In this document: in pieces, positions 52,725 through 63,016 of the stretch
How the letters are laid out: each line of letters starts with the position of its first letter
Numbering within the stretch: position 1 is the stretch's first letter
Assembly: GCF_013322225.1 (NCBI RefSeq)
Contig: NZ_JAAMFB010000022.1
Coordinates: 1-64,000 of the forward strand
DNA from: Agrobacterium larrymoorei
GTDB lineage: Bacteria; Pseudomonadota; Alphaproteobacteria; Rhizobiales; Rhizobiaceae
Length of the DNA: 64,000 nt
Direction of reading: 5' to 3'
Notes under the pieces: model-generated
The model's database searches: none
Told to the model about the DNA's origin: nothing
Seen by the model: the letters and a program-made list of their open reading frames with translations, nothing else
Made by a program: the position numbers and the translations under genes

Positions 52725-52727
52725 TCG

Positions 52728-53093
52728 ATGCCGAAGTCGCTACTTCTCATCGTCGAAGATGATGGCCTGATCAGAATGGACCTCGTCGACATGCTGACAG
52801 ATGCCGGTTTTCGGGTGCTGGACGCCGGAAACGCTGATCAGGCACTTGCCATCCTTGAACGTGAACCAGCGATTGCGGCCCTGATGACGGATATCGACAT
52901 GCCCGGCTCGATGAACGGGCTGCGCCTTGCCCAACACACGGCCAAACATTGGCCTGACTGCAAGATCATCGTCATTTCGGGACGCTACAGTCCAATGCAG
53001 GGCAGTATGCCGGAAGGCGCGCTGTTTCTGTCGAAACCAATTTCGGAAATCGATCTGGAGAAAGCGCTGAACAGAATGGAAATCGCTCCATGA
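52728..53093 (+). CDS. Single-domain response regulator
   Basis: The 121-residue protein is a lone receiver: acidic pair in LIVEDDGLIRMDL, phosphorylation aspartate in ALMTDIDMPGSMNG (about residue 55), serine in IIVISGRYS and lysine in LFLSKPIS. It has no output domain and lies between two HWE kinases, the likely phosphodonors. FixJ-type or phosphorelay use is inference. Confidence 0.9.
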   Translation: MPKSLLLIVEDDGLIRMDLVDMLTDAGFRVLDAGNADQALAILEREPAIAALMTDIDMPGSMNGLRLAQHTAKHWPDCKIIVISGRYSPMQGSMPEGALFLSKPISEIDLEKALNRMEIAP

Positions 53094-53135
53094 ATCATGA
53101 GAACCCATCGGGTTTTGATCTGGTATAGGTGGGCG

Positions 53136-54542
53136 ATGGATTATTTCAGTGAATTCGACTGGGCGACGACACCCCTGGGCGGAATAGAGACATGGCCACC
53201 TACGCTCAAGACCACCTATGACATCATGATGTCGTCTGGCTTTGCCATGTGCGCCATGTGGGGGCCGGAAAAGACATTTCTATACAACCGAGCCTACGCA
53301 CCCTTTCTCGGAAAGCGTCATCCGGCGGCGTTGGGAATGCCGATGCCGGAGGTCTGGCATGAGATATGGGACGAAATCACGCCCATCATCGAGCGCGCCA
53401 TGTCCGGTGAAGCTGTCTACATGGAGGGGCTGCACCTTGTCATGACACGCAACGGCTATGAGGAGGATACCTACTGGACCTTCTCATACAGTCCGCTGCG
53501 CGACGATGATGGCAGCATCGTCGGCTTTCTGCATGTAGCCCACGACGTGACCGAGACGATCATGCTTCGCGAAGCCATGGAAAAACGTGCGGAAAGCCTG
53601 ATCGAAAGCGAGGCAAGGCTTTTAAAGCTGGTGACGGCGGGCGCCTATTCCATCTATCGCATGAGCCCGGACTGGACCGAATTGCGGCAGCTCGACGGAA
53701 ATGGCATCCTTGAAGACACATTGCAGCCAAGCGTGAAATGGCTGGATGCATACATAGACGAAGCGGACAAGCCCCAGATCCTGGAGGCGATCAACGATGC
53801 TATCGTGACCAAGTCGACATTCGAACTCGAACATCGGGTGAAACTACAGGATGGCGGTATGGGGTGGGTGTTTTCGCGTGCCGTCCCCATTATCGACGCC
53901 CACGGCGATATCGTCGAATGGTTCGGCGCTGCCTCGGATATTACCCCGCGCAAACACGCCGAAGAGCAGCAGAACCTGCTCAATCAGGAGGTTGGACACA
54001 GGCTTAAGAACATTCTGTCCATCGTCCAGTCTATCGTATCACAGACATTGCGGAACGCAGTGGATACATCGACGGCCAATCAGGCCTTGACCGAACGGAT
54101 CGGGGCGCTGGCGCGCGCGCAAAACGCCCTCCTGTCGGGAGAGAGGACAACAAGCGATATCGCGACCATCGTTCAGACCGCGATCTCTCCTGCGAACGCG
54201 GAAGAAAGAATTAGCATCGAGGGCCCCTTCGTCAAAATCGGACCCGCTTGTGCGCTCAATCTCACGCTGACGGTCAATGAACTCGTCACCAATGCAATCA
54301 AGTACGGCGCGCTTTTTAAAGCGGATGGAAGAGTCTCGGTTCGTTGGGGGATTGACGGGCACGCGTTCTGGCTCAGCTGGGAAGAGGCAGGCGGTCCACC
54401 GGTGACCGCTCCGGCACGAAAGGGTTTCGGCTCACGCCTGCTGGAAAACAGCCTCCTCGGGGGCTCAGCCAACCTTCGGTATGAGCCGTCAGGAGTGGTC
54501 TACACGCTTGAAGTATCGCTCGTCGATCTACGGATGACATGA
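53136..54542 (+). CDS. HWE-family sensor histidine kinase with PAS domains
   Basis: The 468-residue kinase resembles the one two genes upstream: an N-terminal PAS-like domain beginning DWATTPLGGIETWPP, with CAMWGPEKTFLYNRAYA and RNGYEEDTYWTFSYSPLRD, a second PAS domain (about 160-285) and an HWE module with VGHRLKNILSIVQSIVSQTL, NELVTNAIKYGALF, WEEAGGPP and GFGSRLLEN. Neither has a membrane segment. I use the ATG at 53136 with AGGTGGG upstream; an earlier ATG at 53097 is possible. The two kinases probably arose by duplication. Confidence 0.87.
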   Translation: MDYFSEFDWATTPLGGIETWPPTLKTTYDIMMSSGFAMCAMWGPEKTFLYNRAYAPFLGKRHPAALGMPMPEVWHEIWDEITPIIERAMSGEAVYMEGLHLVMTRNGYEEDTYWTFSYSPLRDDDGSIVGFLHVAHDVTETIMLREAMEKRAESLIESEARLLKLVTAGAYSIYRMSPDWTELRQLDGNGILEDTLQPSVKWLDAYIDEADKPQILEAINDAIVTKSTFELEHRVKLQDGGMGWVFSRAVPIIDAHGDIVEWFGAASDITPRKHAEEQQNLLNQEVGHRLKNILSIVQSIVSQTLRNAVDTSTANQALTERIGALARAQNALLSGERTTSDIATIVQTAISPANAEERISIEGPFVKIGPACALNLTLTVNELVTNAIKYGALFKADGRVSVRWGIDGHAFWLSWEEAGGPPVTAPARKGFGSRLLENSLLGGSANLRYEPSGVVYTLEVSLVDLRMT

Positions 54543-54746
54543 CCTCTTCCTGAACAAGCCTTCCCGTCATCAAGTCCCTGCAATGCTGGCCCGGTCAGTG
54601 GAATGAGCGCGCTGTTGCAGTTGCCACGGGACATGTTTCCGCTGGTCCCTGGGCTCGATGGCAACAACCAATGCTCAGTTAGTGAAACACGACGCCTGCT
54701 CCGAGCGCCTAAGAAGCTCTCGGAACACCGGCGTTACCGATGCAGC

Positions 54747-54775
54747 TTGACTCCACTATAGGAGAAATACATTAT
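54747..54775 (+). promoter_or_regulatory. Promoter of the XRE-cupin gene, possibly leaderless
   Basis: TTGACT (54747-54752) and CATTAT (54770-54775) are separated by 17 bases. The predicted transcript start falls at about 54782, the first base of the ATG chosen for the gene. This would give a leaderless mRNA. An AGGAGA inside the spacer is followed by an early stop and cannot serve another start. Confidence 0.5.
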
Positions 54776-54781
54776 CAAATA

Positions 54782-55360
54782 ATGGAATCAGACGCGACCA
54801 ACATAGAACACGCCATCGCTGAAAAAATAAGCGGGCTTCGGACCTCACGAGGAATGACGCTTGATCAGCTGGCGCAGGCATCCAGTGTCAGTCGCGCCAT
54901 GATTTCCCGTATCGAAAGGGGAGAAGCCACACCGACTGCGGCGCTCCTTGCACGCATCTGCTCAGCATTTGGCATGACGCTATCACGCTTCTTCACCGAT
55001 GATGACGAGCAGGCGAAGCCGCTCCTCCGCTACACCGAACAACCCACCTGGAAAGATCCCGAAACCGGTTATGTTCGCCGCGCCGTTTCGCCTCCCGGTG
55101 CTGGTTCCCCCGTCGATATCGTCGATGTGATGCTTCCTACTGGCGCACGTGTAAGCTTTCCACCCCACGCGGCCAGTCGCGGCATGAACCAGTATGTCTG
55201 GCTGCTGGAAGGTGTCCTCGACATGACGACCGGCGGCGAAACCCACCGACTGGAGGCTGGAGACTGCCTGTTCATGCCTGTTGGCGAAGGACACTCATTT
55301 CACAATCCATCCAGCAAAACGGCGCGTTACGCCGTGGTGCTCGATCAACGTACCTCTTGA
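54782..55360 (+). CDS. XRE family regulator with C-terminal cupin
   Basis: The 192-residue protein has an N-terminal helix-turn-helix (residues 8-65, LRTSRGMTLDQLAQASSVSR and ISRIERGEATPT) and a cupin sensor domain (about 110-190, with PPHAASRGMNQYVWLLEGVL and LEAGDCLFMPVGEGHSFHN). Such regulators often control nearby transport or acetyltransferase genes. I use the ATG at 54782; an upstream ATG at 54740 would lie inside the predicted promoter. It precedes a GNAT gene by 16 bases. Confidence 0.85.
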   Translation: MESDATNIEHAIAEKISGLRTSRGMTLDQLAQASSVSRAMISRIERGEATPTAALLARICSAFGMTLSRFFTDDDEQAKPLLRYTEQPTWKDPETGYVRRAVSPPGAGSPVDIVDVMLPTGARVSFPPHAASRGMNQYVWLLEGVLDMTTGGETHRLEAGDCLFMPVGEGHSFHNPSSKTARYAVVLDQRTS

Positions 55361-55376
55361 AACACCGGAGTCTGAA

Positions 55377-55904
55377 TTGACGATTATCCGTCTGCTCAAT
55401 CAGCAGGAGACACAGGCATCAATGCCGGATCTCTGCGAAGTGCTGTCCGACTGCGTCAATGGCGGCGCGTCGGTCGGGTTCATGCTGCCTTTCACGCCCG
55501 CAGATGCGCGTGAATTCTGGGAAGGAGTGGCGATCTCCATAGGCCAGGGACACACCATCCACGCCGTTGCAGAGATGGATGGCAGGATCGTCGGCACAGT
55601 CCAGATTGGATTGGCAACGAAGCCGAACCAGCCCCACCGTGCTGATCTGATGAAACTGCTGGTTCATCGTTCGGTGCGTGGAAAGGATATCTCCCGTCAA
55701 CTCATGACGATGGTGGAGGAAGAGGCTGCCCGTCTCGGGCGCACGCTTCTCGTTCTCGACACGGCGACCGGCAGCGAAGCCGAGGCGATCTATCCACGCT
55801 TCGGATGGGAACGTGTCGGTGTCATTCCCGATTATGCGCTTTTCCCGGATGGCAGCTACTGCGGCACGACGCTGTTCTACAAAAGAATCGGCCCCACTGC
55901 TTAG
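55377..55904 (+). CDS. GNAT family N-acetyltransferase
   Basis: The 175-residue protein has the acetyl-CoA loop KLLVHRSVRGKDISRQLM (Q/R-x-x-G-x-G/A type) and ends with YPRFGWERVGVIPDYALF and TTLFYKRI, typical of small-molecule N-acetyltransferases. The start is a TTG at 55377 with CGGAG six bases upstream. It is coupled to the XRE-cupin regulator. The substrate is unknown. Confidence 0.85.
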   Translation: MTIIRLLNQQETQASMPDLCEVLSDCVNGGASVGFMLPFTPADAREFWEGVAISIGQGHTIHAVAEMDGRIVGTVQIGLATKPNQPHRADLMKLLVHRSVRGKDISRQLMTMVEEEAARLGRTLLVLDTATGSEAEAIYPRFGWERVGVIPDYALFPDGSYCGTTLFYKRIGPTA

Positions 55905-55925
55905 CGGAACCGATTCTTGTCTTTA
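55883..55925. terminator. Hairpin at the end of the GNAT gene
   Basis: AAGAATCGG and CCGATTCTT pair with an 18-base loop that includes the GNAT stop codon, followed by GTCTTTAT. It lies between two converging genes and probably stops both. Confidence 0.6.
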
Positions 55926-55928
55926 TGA

Positions 55929-58445
55929 TCAGGCAGCTACGCGTCTGACACCATGATCGCCGTAAGACGCCGACAGCTTGAACTGCTCCAGCAGTTGTAG
56001 CAGCTGATCCGTCTCGTCATTCAACTGCTGGCTGGCGGCGCTCGTTTCTTCCACCATCGCCGCATTTTGCTGCGTCAGCAAATCAACTTCACCGACAGAA
56101 CTGTTGATCTGCTGCATTGCCACCGACTGGTCCTGCGATGCCTGTGTGATCTGCTGCACATGTTCGCTGACGTGCGAAATCTTCGTGCCGATCTGTTCCA
56201 GCGCCTGGCCGGTCTGGTTGACGAGGCTTGATCCGGCAGACACTTCGCTTGTGGAGACAGCAATCAGTTCGCGGATTTCCTTTGCAGCGGAAGCAGAACG
56301 CTGGGCAAGCTCACGAACCTCATGCGCCACGACCGCAAAGCCCTTACCCGCCTCGCCCGCACGCGCGGCCTCGACACCGGCGTTCAGTGCCAGAAGATTG
56401 GTCTGGAACGAGATGGAATCGATGACCTCAGTAATATTGCCGATGGTCTGCGAGGCATGTTCGATGCGCTGCATGGCGGCAATCGCATTGCGGACGATGA
56501 CGAGCGAATCTTCGGTATTGCGCCGCGTATCGTCAACGATGCCGTTTGCGGCCCGCGCCCGATCCACGGCGTTGCGCATATTGTTGTTGACGTCGTCCAC
56601 GGCGGCAGCCGTTTCTTCCAGAGATGCAGCCTGACGTTCCGTGCGACGGGCGAGATCGTTGGCGGATGCCGACATTTGCCTAACGTTTCCGCGAATGGCC
56701 CCGACATTCTCCTGAATGCCGCCGATGGTCTGGCGCAGGCGCAGCATCGACTGGTTGAAGTCCACGCGCAACTGTTCCAGCTGCCCATTGAACGGCGTGT
56801 CGATGGTGGTCGATATATCGCCAGCCGACAGACGTTCCAGGCCGCCCGCCAGTGCATTGACCGCAAACTGTATCTGGCGATCCAGTTCCTTGCGCTCGGC
56901 TTCATTGAGCTGGCGCTGCTCTTCGGCCGCGGCCCGCTGCTCCTGTGTCGCCGCTTCCAGGCGGACGCGCTGCTCGGCATTTTCCTTGAACACTTCAAGC
57001 GCACGGGCCATGTCGCCGATTTCATCGTGGCGGCTCTTCGCGTCGAGCGGAATGTCGATATCGCCCTTGGCCAGCCGCTTCATCGCATTGACGATGCCAA
57101 GGATCGGACCCTTGAAGGTCATGACGAGACCGATACCAGCGAAGATGGCGATGAGGACGCCGACGATCATAGCCGACAGCGAAATACCATCCGCCTTGCC
57201 CCGTTCGCTGTCCGCAGCCGCGCGTTGCGTTTCCGCAAAGGCCGTCAGATCGCTCCAGACGCGACCGATTTCGTCTTCTGCCGATTTGAAGGCAACCGTG
57301 CGCTGTTGCGACATTGCCAGAAGCTCGGTCGCGGACTTGTCCAGCGCAGTGGCCAATCCATCGATGACACCAGCACTTGTGCGAGCACTATCCGACACCG
57401 TTTTATCTTCGATCATCGCGCCCGCGGACACATTTAGCCGGAAGGCCGCATCGCGGAATTTTTCAAGTGCCTGTTTCGTGGGCGCGGCAACGTAGCCTGC
57501 CATTTCCAGCTGAAGATTTTTTGCATCATCGCCGATCTGACGCGCATTCGCGAGGAATGTGGTCGCACTTTCGATCGGCTGATCCAGCTGGCCAAAAACT
57601 TCCGTCGCCTGGCGCGATTTGACCGTTGCAAAACCCTGAAGTCGAATGGTGGCGGGACGCATGACATTGACTGCCCGGTCGATGGCGCCCACGGTCGCGT
57701 CGTTGACGACGCCAATGTCGAGTTGCTCGCGAATCTGCCGGACACTGTCGGTTATCTGGTCGATCACGACCTTCTGGTCGATTGTGGCCAGCGCAGCAAG
57801 GTCCTTGCCGGTCGTCTCCAGATCTGCAATCGCCATCTTCACGACGTTGACCTTCTCATCCGGCGCGGTGACACGGTTGAAATCGGTCACCACCGTGGCA
57901 ATGAGAGTTGCTCCCCGGTTCAGCTTGTCTGCCTCTCGAAGCATGGCTTTCGCCTTGGTCTCGCCGGTTTGCAGCGTATTCCTGATATTCGTCGCATTGG
58001 CGAGAAGACCGGTCAGCTCCGTGTTGATGGTGGCAAGATCGGCAGTCATGCTGCTGCGCAGCGCCTGCTCTTTCTGGTGGCTGGACCACAACTCATCAAC
58101 CTGTGTCCCGATGACGTCCGTGCCCTGGACAGCATCGCGTATCTGACCCGAGTTATCGCCTCCAATCGATTTCAGAACCGTAACCTGTTCGTCCAGCTGC
58201 TTGTGAAGCTCGGTTCTACTTTCCTCATTCGTATTGGCGAGAAAAGACGTCATGCTGGCATAGACGCCCTTGAATCCAGTCAGGGATTGCAGCACGCCAT
58301 TTGAAATATCCATACGGCTTTGCAAGATATTCGACGTGTACAGCCCTGAAAGCCCAACTGCCAGAATACTTGCGACGAATGGCGCGATGAAGATGATGAC
58401 TTTCGTCTGTATCTTAAAGCGCGCGAGTAGATTATCGATCATCAT
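55929..58445 (-). CDS. Methyl-accepting chemotaxis protein
   Basis: The 838-residue receptor has a membrane helix at residues 14-34, a long periplasmic helical domain (35-420), a second membrane helix near 420-445 and HAMP (445-500, [23 protein letters not shown]). The signalling domain has the hairpin tip [21 protein letters not shown] (about 690-715). There is no C-terminal NWETF-type pentapeptide. The start is one of two adjacent ATGs (58445 or 58442) after GGGGAACT. The ligand domain is a long helical bundle with no recognised sensor motif. Confidence 0.92.
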   Translation of the reverse strand: MMIDNLLARFKIQTKVIIFIAPFVASILAVGLSGLYTSNILQSRMDISNGVLQSLTGFKGVYASMTSFLANTNEESRTELHKQLDEQVTVLKSIGGDNSGQIRDAVQGTDVIGTQVDELWSSHQKEQALRSSMTADLATINTELTGLLANATNIRNTLQTGETKAKAMLREADKLNRGATLIATVVTDFNRVTAPDEKVNVVKMAIADLETTGKDLAALATIDQKVVIDQITDSVRQIREQLDIGVVNDATVGAIDRAVNVMRPATIRLQGFATVKSRQATEVFGQLDQPIESATTFLANARQIGDDAKNLQLEMAGYVAAPTKQALEKFRDAAFRLNVSAGAMIEDKTVSDSARTSAGVIDGLATALDKSATELLAMSQQRTVAFKSAEDEIGRVWSDLTAFAETQRAAADSERGKADGISLSAMIVGVLIAIFAGIGLVMTFKGPILGIVNAMKRLAKGDIDIPLDAKSRHDEIGDMARALEVFKENAEQRVRLEAATQEQRAAAEEQRQLNEAERKELDRQIQFAVNALAGGLERLSAGDISTTIDTPFNGQLEQLRVDFNQSMLRLRQTIGGIQENVGAIRGNVRQMSASANDLARRTERQAASLEETAAAVDDVNNNMRNAVDRARAANGIVDDTRRNTEDSLVIVRNAIAAMQRIEHASQTIGNITEVIDSISFQTNLLALNAGVEAARAGEAGKGFAVVAHEVRELAQRSASAAKEIRELIAVSTSEVSAGSSLVNQTGQALEQIGTKISHVSEHVQQITQASQDQSVAMQQINSSVGEVDLLTQQNAAMVEETSAASQQLNDETDQLLQLLEQFKLSASYGDHGVRRVAA

Positions 58446-58631
58446 TAGTTCCCCAAGGCCCGATTTTCATTCTTATCGTTGACTGTCTAAATGATTGTCT
58501 TGACCAAACTTTTTGCAATCGAGGTTTGAAAAAACTGTTAAGAAACCTGACATCGACCGTCATAATCTGAAAAGCTGTCGGACCGGAGGACGCAGCCCCG
58601 GTCCACATCTTCGAGATCGCGATTTGAAATG

Positions 58632-59693
58632 TTAATGCGTCGCTTTCAGACTGCGCTGAAATGCATTGACGATGGTATGGGTAAGTTCGGCATGAATATC
58701 CGACCGTTCCCGACCGGTGGGCTCGCAGATTGGATCGATCTCCCCAACCGATTTCAGGAATGCCGAAGCACCTTCCTTGCACACCGGTAGAAAGCTGAAG
58801 TGATCGGAGTCATCGACCTGTACATAGGTTGCGCCCGGCACCCTTTTCGACAATTCATCAGAAAGCACCGATACCGGTATCTTGCCGACACTGCCGAGAT
58901 TGATGAAGCTTAGCGGTATATCGATCCCTGCAAGACTTTCGCCGGTGAAAGCAACCTCCAGACCCGGATCGACCAATACGGCGGTGCGAATGCGCGGATC
59001 ATGATTGGATTGCTCGAAACGAGGCCTATCGACCGTGCGCAAATCCAGCTTGGGCACATCGACGGGCTTACCATCCTTGTACCCGCGCTCGCCCGCGAAC
59101 CATCGGCAATCCATCGAGTTTGCATAGTCTATGCAATATTGCACATAGGCGTCGAGGCTGGCGCGCGCGCCAGCAAGCTCCATGGCTGTCGTACCGCCGA
59201 GCGAGAAGCCGAGCACGCCGATGCGGCTCTCATCGATGGAACCGCTCCACTCCGCATTCGTGGTCAGCGAGGTAACGATAGTCGAAATGTCATCGGTCCG
59301 CTCCCAGATCTTCGGCGTGTCCTGCGGCGTGGAATCGCCGCTGGTGGTGCCGGGATGGTTGGGGGCGATGACCAGAAATCCATTCTCGGCAAGTGCCGTT
59401 GCGATCCATGCCATGCTGTTTCCACGCGCACCGGAACCGTGGGAAAGAAGTACCACCGGCAGCGGACCTGGTTCGATGGCGGCGTCTTTGCCGGCACTCG
59501 TGCCTTCGAAAATTCTGTTTTCCCCGACCATAATGTCATCTCCACCACCGGAGGATGGATACCACATCGTCACGTCAAGGTTCGCGCCTCGGGCAGTGGA
59601 CGCTATGGAGATTTCGCGGGTGCCGACACTCTGGCTGGCAAAAGCCGCCTGCGCCGTCAGTAGAAATGCAGTGGTGAAAAGGATGTTACGCAT
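58632..59693 (-). CDS. Secreted alpha/beta hydrolase, dienelactone/PAF-hydrolase type
   Basis: The 353-residue protein has a signal peptide (MRNILFTTAFLLTAQAAFAS) and an alpha/beta-hydrolase fold: oxyanion strand VVLLSHGSGARG, nucleophile serine in VLGFSLGGTTAM (GxSxG, about residue 155), and a histidine in DDSDHFSFLP near 310. It most resembles dienelactone hydrolase or platelet-activating-factor-acetylhydrolase-like enzymes. Several cysteines in the lid (CIDYANSMDCRW) may form a disulfide. It starts 188 bases from the divergent AraC-type gene, the likely regulator. Confidence 0.85.
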   Translation of the reverse strand: MRNILFTTAFLLTAQAAFASQSVGTREISIASTARGANLDVTMWYPSSGGGDDIMVGENRIFEGTSAGKDAAIEPGPLPVVLLSHGSGARGNSMAWIATALAENGFLVIAPNHPGTTSGDSTPQDTPKIWERTDDISTIVTSLTTNAEWSGSIDESRIGVLGFSLGGTTAMELAGARASLDAYVQYCIDYANSMDCRWFAGERGYKDGKPVDVPKLDLRTVDRPRFEQSNHDPRIRTAVLVDPGLEVAFTGESLAGIDIPLSFINLGSVGKIPVSVLSDELSKRVPGATYVQVDDSDHFSFLPVCKEGASAFLKSVGEIDPICEPTGRERSDIHAELTHTIVNAFQRSLKATH

Positions 59694-59881
59694 GAAAGCC
59701 TCGTTGTGTTGGAGAAAACGAGGTTGAAAGTTGCTCTGGCGATCTTTTTTCTCGTCCTGAAACGCATTTGAGGTCGTCGCGGATAGCGATCCGGTCCAAG
59801 AACGCTCATAGCTGTCGCGGTCTCTCGGGTTGAGTGACATGAGAATGCGCATGCCCCAGGCATTTCATCGGGATTGATTTC
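59694..59881. promoter_or_regulatory. Divergent promoter region of hydrolase and AraC-type genes
   Basis: These 188 bases must hold both promoters. No strong palindrome or repeated box for the AraC-type regulator is obvious. Confidence 0.3.
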
Positions 59882-60973
59882 GTGCTGTTTGTACCCCTGC
59901 CCTTCGTCGCCGCGCTACTTCTGTTAATGATGCTCGCATCCATCATCCGGGCCAATGGGCAAGGTAGGGCAAATCGCCCGTTTCTGGCACTGCTTGCGCT
60001 GAGCAGCCTGCAATCGACAATCGTTGGCCTGCGGTGGGGTTACGGCATCGACTGGCTGCGATTTGCGCTGCCGGTGATGGCGTCTTTCCTGCCACCACTT
60101 ACATATTCCAGCTTCCGAAGCCTGATGGGCAATTCGGCGCAGCACGCAACTCTTCGCGTTGTGGCCATCATCGCACCACCGTTCCTGATCTTGGCGCTGC
60201 TGGTCACCTATCCCTTCGCCATCGACTTTGCGCTGGTGCTGCTTTTCATCGGCTATGCCATCGCCATCCTGATGCTGGGCCGCCGTGGGCCCGATAGCCT
60301 GGAAGACGCGCAGTTTGCCAGCGTCGCCTCCGTTCATCGTGCGCTTTATCTGGCTGCGGCAGCACTTTGCCTCTCGGCCTGTTTCGATGTCCTGGTCCTG
60401 CTCGATTTCGAATGGGCGCAGGGCGAAAATGCGGGTGTCATCATCAGCAATGGCAATCTCCTCGGGCTACTGCTGATCGGGCTGACAGCATGGGTCGCGG
60501 GCGACAGCAAGCCGGAGATCACGTCCAACGATGCCAGCGACGAACCTGCGGCGGCAACCGCCACCACGGAGGATCGCGAAATCCTTCTCCGCCTGGACGA
60601 GATGATGACGACAAAGAAAATCTTCCGCGAGAAGAACCTGAACCTGACACGGCTTGCTCGCAGAATGGGTCTCCCAAGCAGGCAGATTTCCAACGCCATC
60701 AATCGGGCGACGGGCGGGAACGTCTCGCAATATGTCAATCAGTTGCGTGTGCGGGAAGCCTGCCGCCTGTTGGACGAGACGGATCAGTCCGTAACCGCAA
60801 TCATGCTGGAAAGCGGCTTTCAAACGAAGTCGAATTTCAACCGCGAATTTCGCCGCGTTACCGGCATGACTCCGATGGCGTGGCGGGAGCGGGAAGTCTG
60901 GAAACTCGTTGCCGCAAACAAGGACGGCCACCCGCAGAACCGGATGGCCGCTGAAGTCCTGCCAAACAGTTGA
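59882..60973 (+). CDS. Membrane-anchored AraC-type regulator
   Basis: The 363-residue protein combines an N-terminal membrane part (about six or seven helices in residues 1-205) with a C-terminal AraC/XylS DNA-binding domain (about 250-345, LNLTRLARRMGLPSRQISNA and SVTAIMLESGFQTKSNFNREF). This is the less common form in which a 7TM-like sensor is joined to a two-helix-turn-helix output, so it senses from the membrane. The start is a GTG at 59882. Divergent pairing with a secreted hydrolase suggests it controls that gene. Confidence 0.85.
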   Translation: MLFVPLPFVAALLLLMMLASIIRANGQGRANRPFLALLALSSLQSTIVGLRWGYGIDWLRFALPVMASFLPPLTYSSFRSLMGNSAQHATLRVVAIIAPPFLILALLVTYPFAIDFALVLLFIGYAIAILMLGRRGPDSLEDAQFASVASVHRALYLAAAALCLSACFDVLVLLDFEWAQGENAGVIISNGNLLGLLLIGLTAWVAGDSKPEITSNDASDEPAAATATTEDREILLRLDEMMTTKKIFREKNLNLTRLARRMGLPSRQISNAINRATGGNVSQYVNQLRVREACRLLDETDQSVTAIMLESGFQTKSNFNREFRRVTGMTPMAWREREVWKLVAANKDGHPQNRMAAEVLPNS

Positions 60974-62289
<1,316 letters not shown>

Positions 62290-62772
62290 TCAGTTCGAAC
62301 TATCAAGCCTTTGCGCCACCCTTGGGTCGTCCAACGCAGGATTATAAAAAAGGGCCAATGTCAGGCTTCTGGCTATTCGTTGCGCTGTTGCCATGAACCA
62401 GTCGTACGCTTGCCTGCTCGGCGCAATATCGTCCAGCGTAGCCGAAAACAGTTCGAGCCACTGCGGAAAGAGGTCGTCAGTCATCCCCTGCACACCGACA
62501 TGGGCCTGAACCGGTTTGCCGCCATAGGCCCCTGTCTTGAAGGCGACGGCAGACCAGAAGCTCTTCATCTTTGTCATATGCTCTGGCCAGCGCACTGAAA
62601 GGCGGCTTTCGAACACCGGCCCAAGTGTTCGATGATCGCGAATGCGCTCGTAAAATGTCTCTACCAACAGATCGATGAAAGGCGCATCGATGCCGATAGT
62701 CTCCATGTCTGCCAAGGCACGTCGCTGGATATCGGCATTATGGGCAGCTCTGGCCTGAATGTCTTCGGTCAC
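62290..62772 (-). CDS. Group III truncated haemoglobin
   Basis: The 160-residue protein has the short two-over-two globin pattern of group III: LLVETFYERIRDHRTLGPVF, then WPEHMTKMKSFWSAVAFKTGAY and the likely haem-ligand histidine in VQAHVGV, followed by FPQWLELFSATLDD. Group III globins bind oxygen or nitric oxide with high affinity; some protect against nitrosative stress, which I treat as family knowledge. No FNR or NnrR box was seen upstream. The start ATG lies at 62772. Confidence 0.9.
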   Translation of the reverse strand: MTEDIQARAAHNADIQRRALADMETIGIDAPFIDLLVETFYERIRDHRTLGPVFESRLSVRWPEHMTKMKSFWSAVAFKTGAYGGKPVQAHVGVQGMTDDLFPQWLELFSATLDDIAPSRQAYDWFMATAQRIARSLTLALFYNPALDDPRVAQRLDSSN

Positions 62773-63016
62773 GTTTTTCTCATGCTTAATGCTTCAAGGA
62801 GAAAGACACCTGCTGCAACCGGAGCATCCAGGCATCTCCTTCAGGGCTATATCTATGCCTGTTCGGCGACATTGCAGAGCGGCGATGTTGGCGGGTCAGG
62901 CAACAGCGAGCAGGATTAGAGCGTTTTCGCGCTGATTGGAACCGCGCAAACCGCGCCATGCCTGCGTCATCATCGCGCCACTCCGGGTATCTCACCTTAT
63001 CCCGAATGCCTTGGCT
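62773..63016. other. Intergenic region between comM end and haemoglobin gene
   Basis: The 244-base stretch contains TTAGAGCGTTTTCGCGC near 62918-62934, one arm of the rhizobial GAGCGTTT-type repeat without its partner. An open frame on the minus strand (62786-62995) is Arg-rich and looks non-coding. Confidence 0.3.

Noticed and set aside
56322-57437. 371-codon open frame antisense to the chemoreceptor gene
   Set aside because: Mirror frame of a certain gene with Arg/His-rich product.
62786-62995. 69-codon open frame between haemoglobin and comM
   Set aside because: Arg/Ser/Gln-rich product, no binding site, and it contains part of a dispersed repeat.
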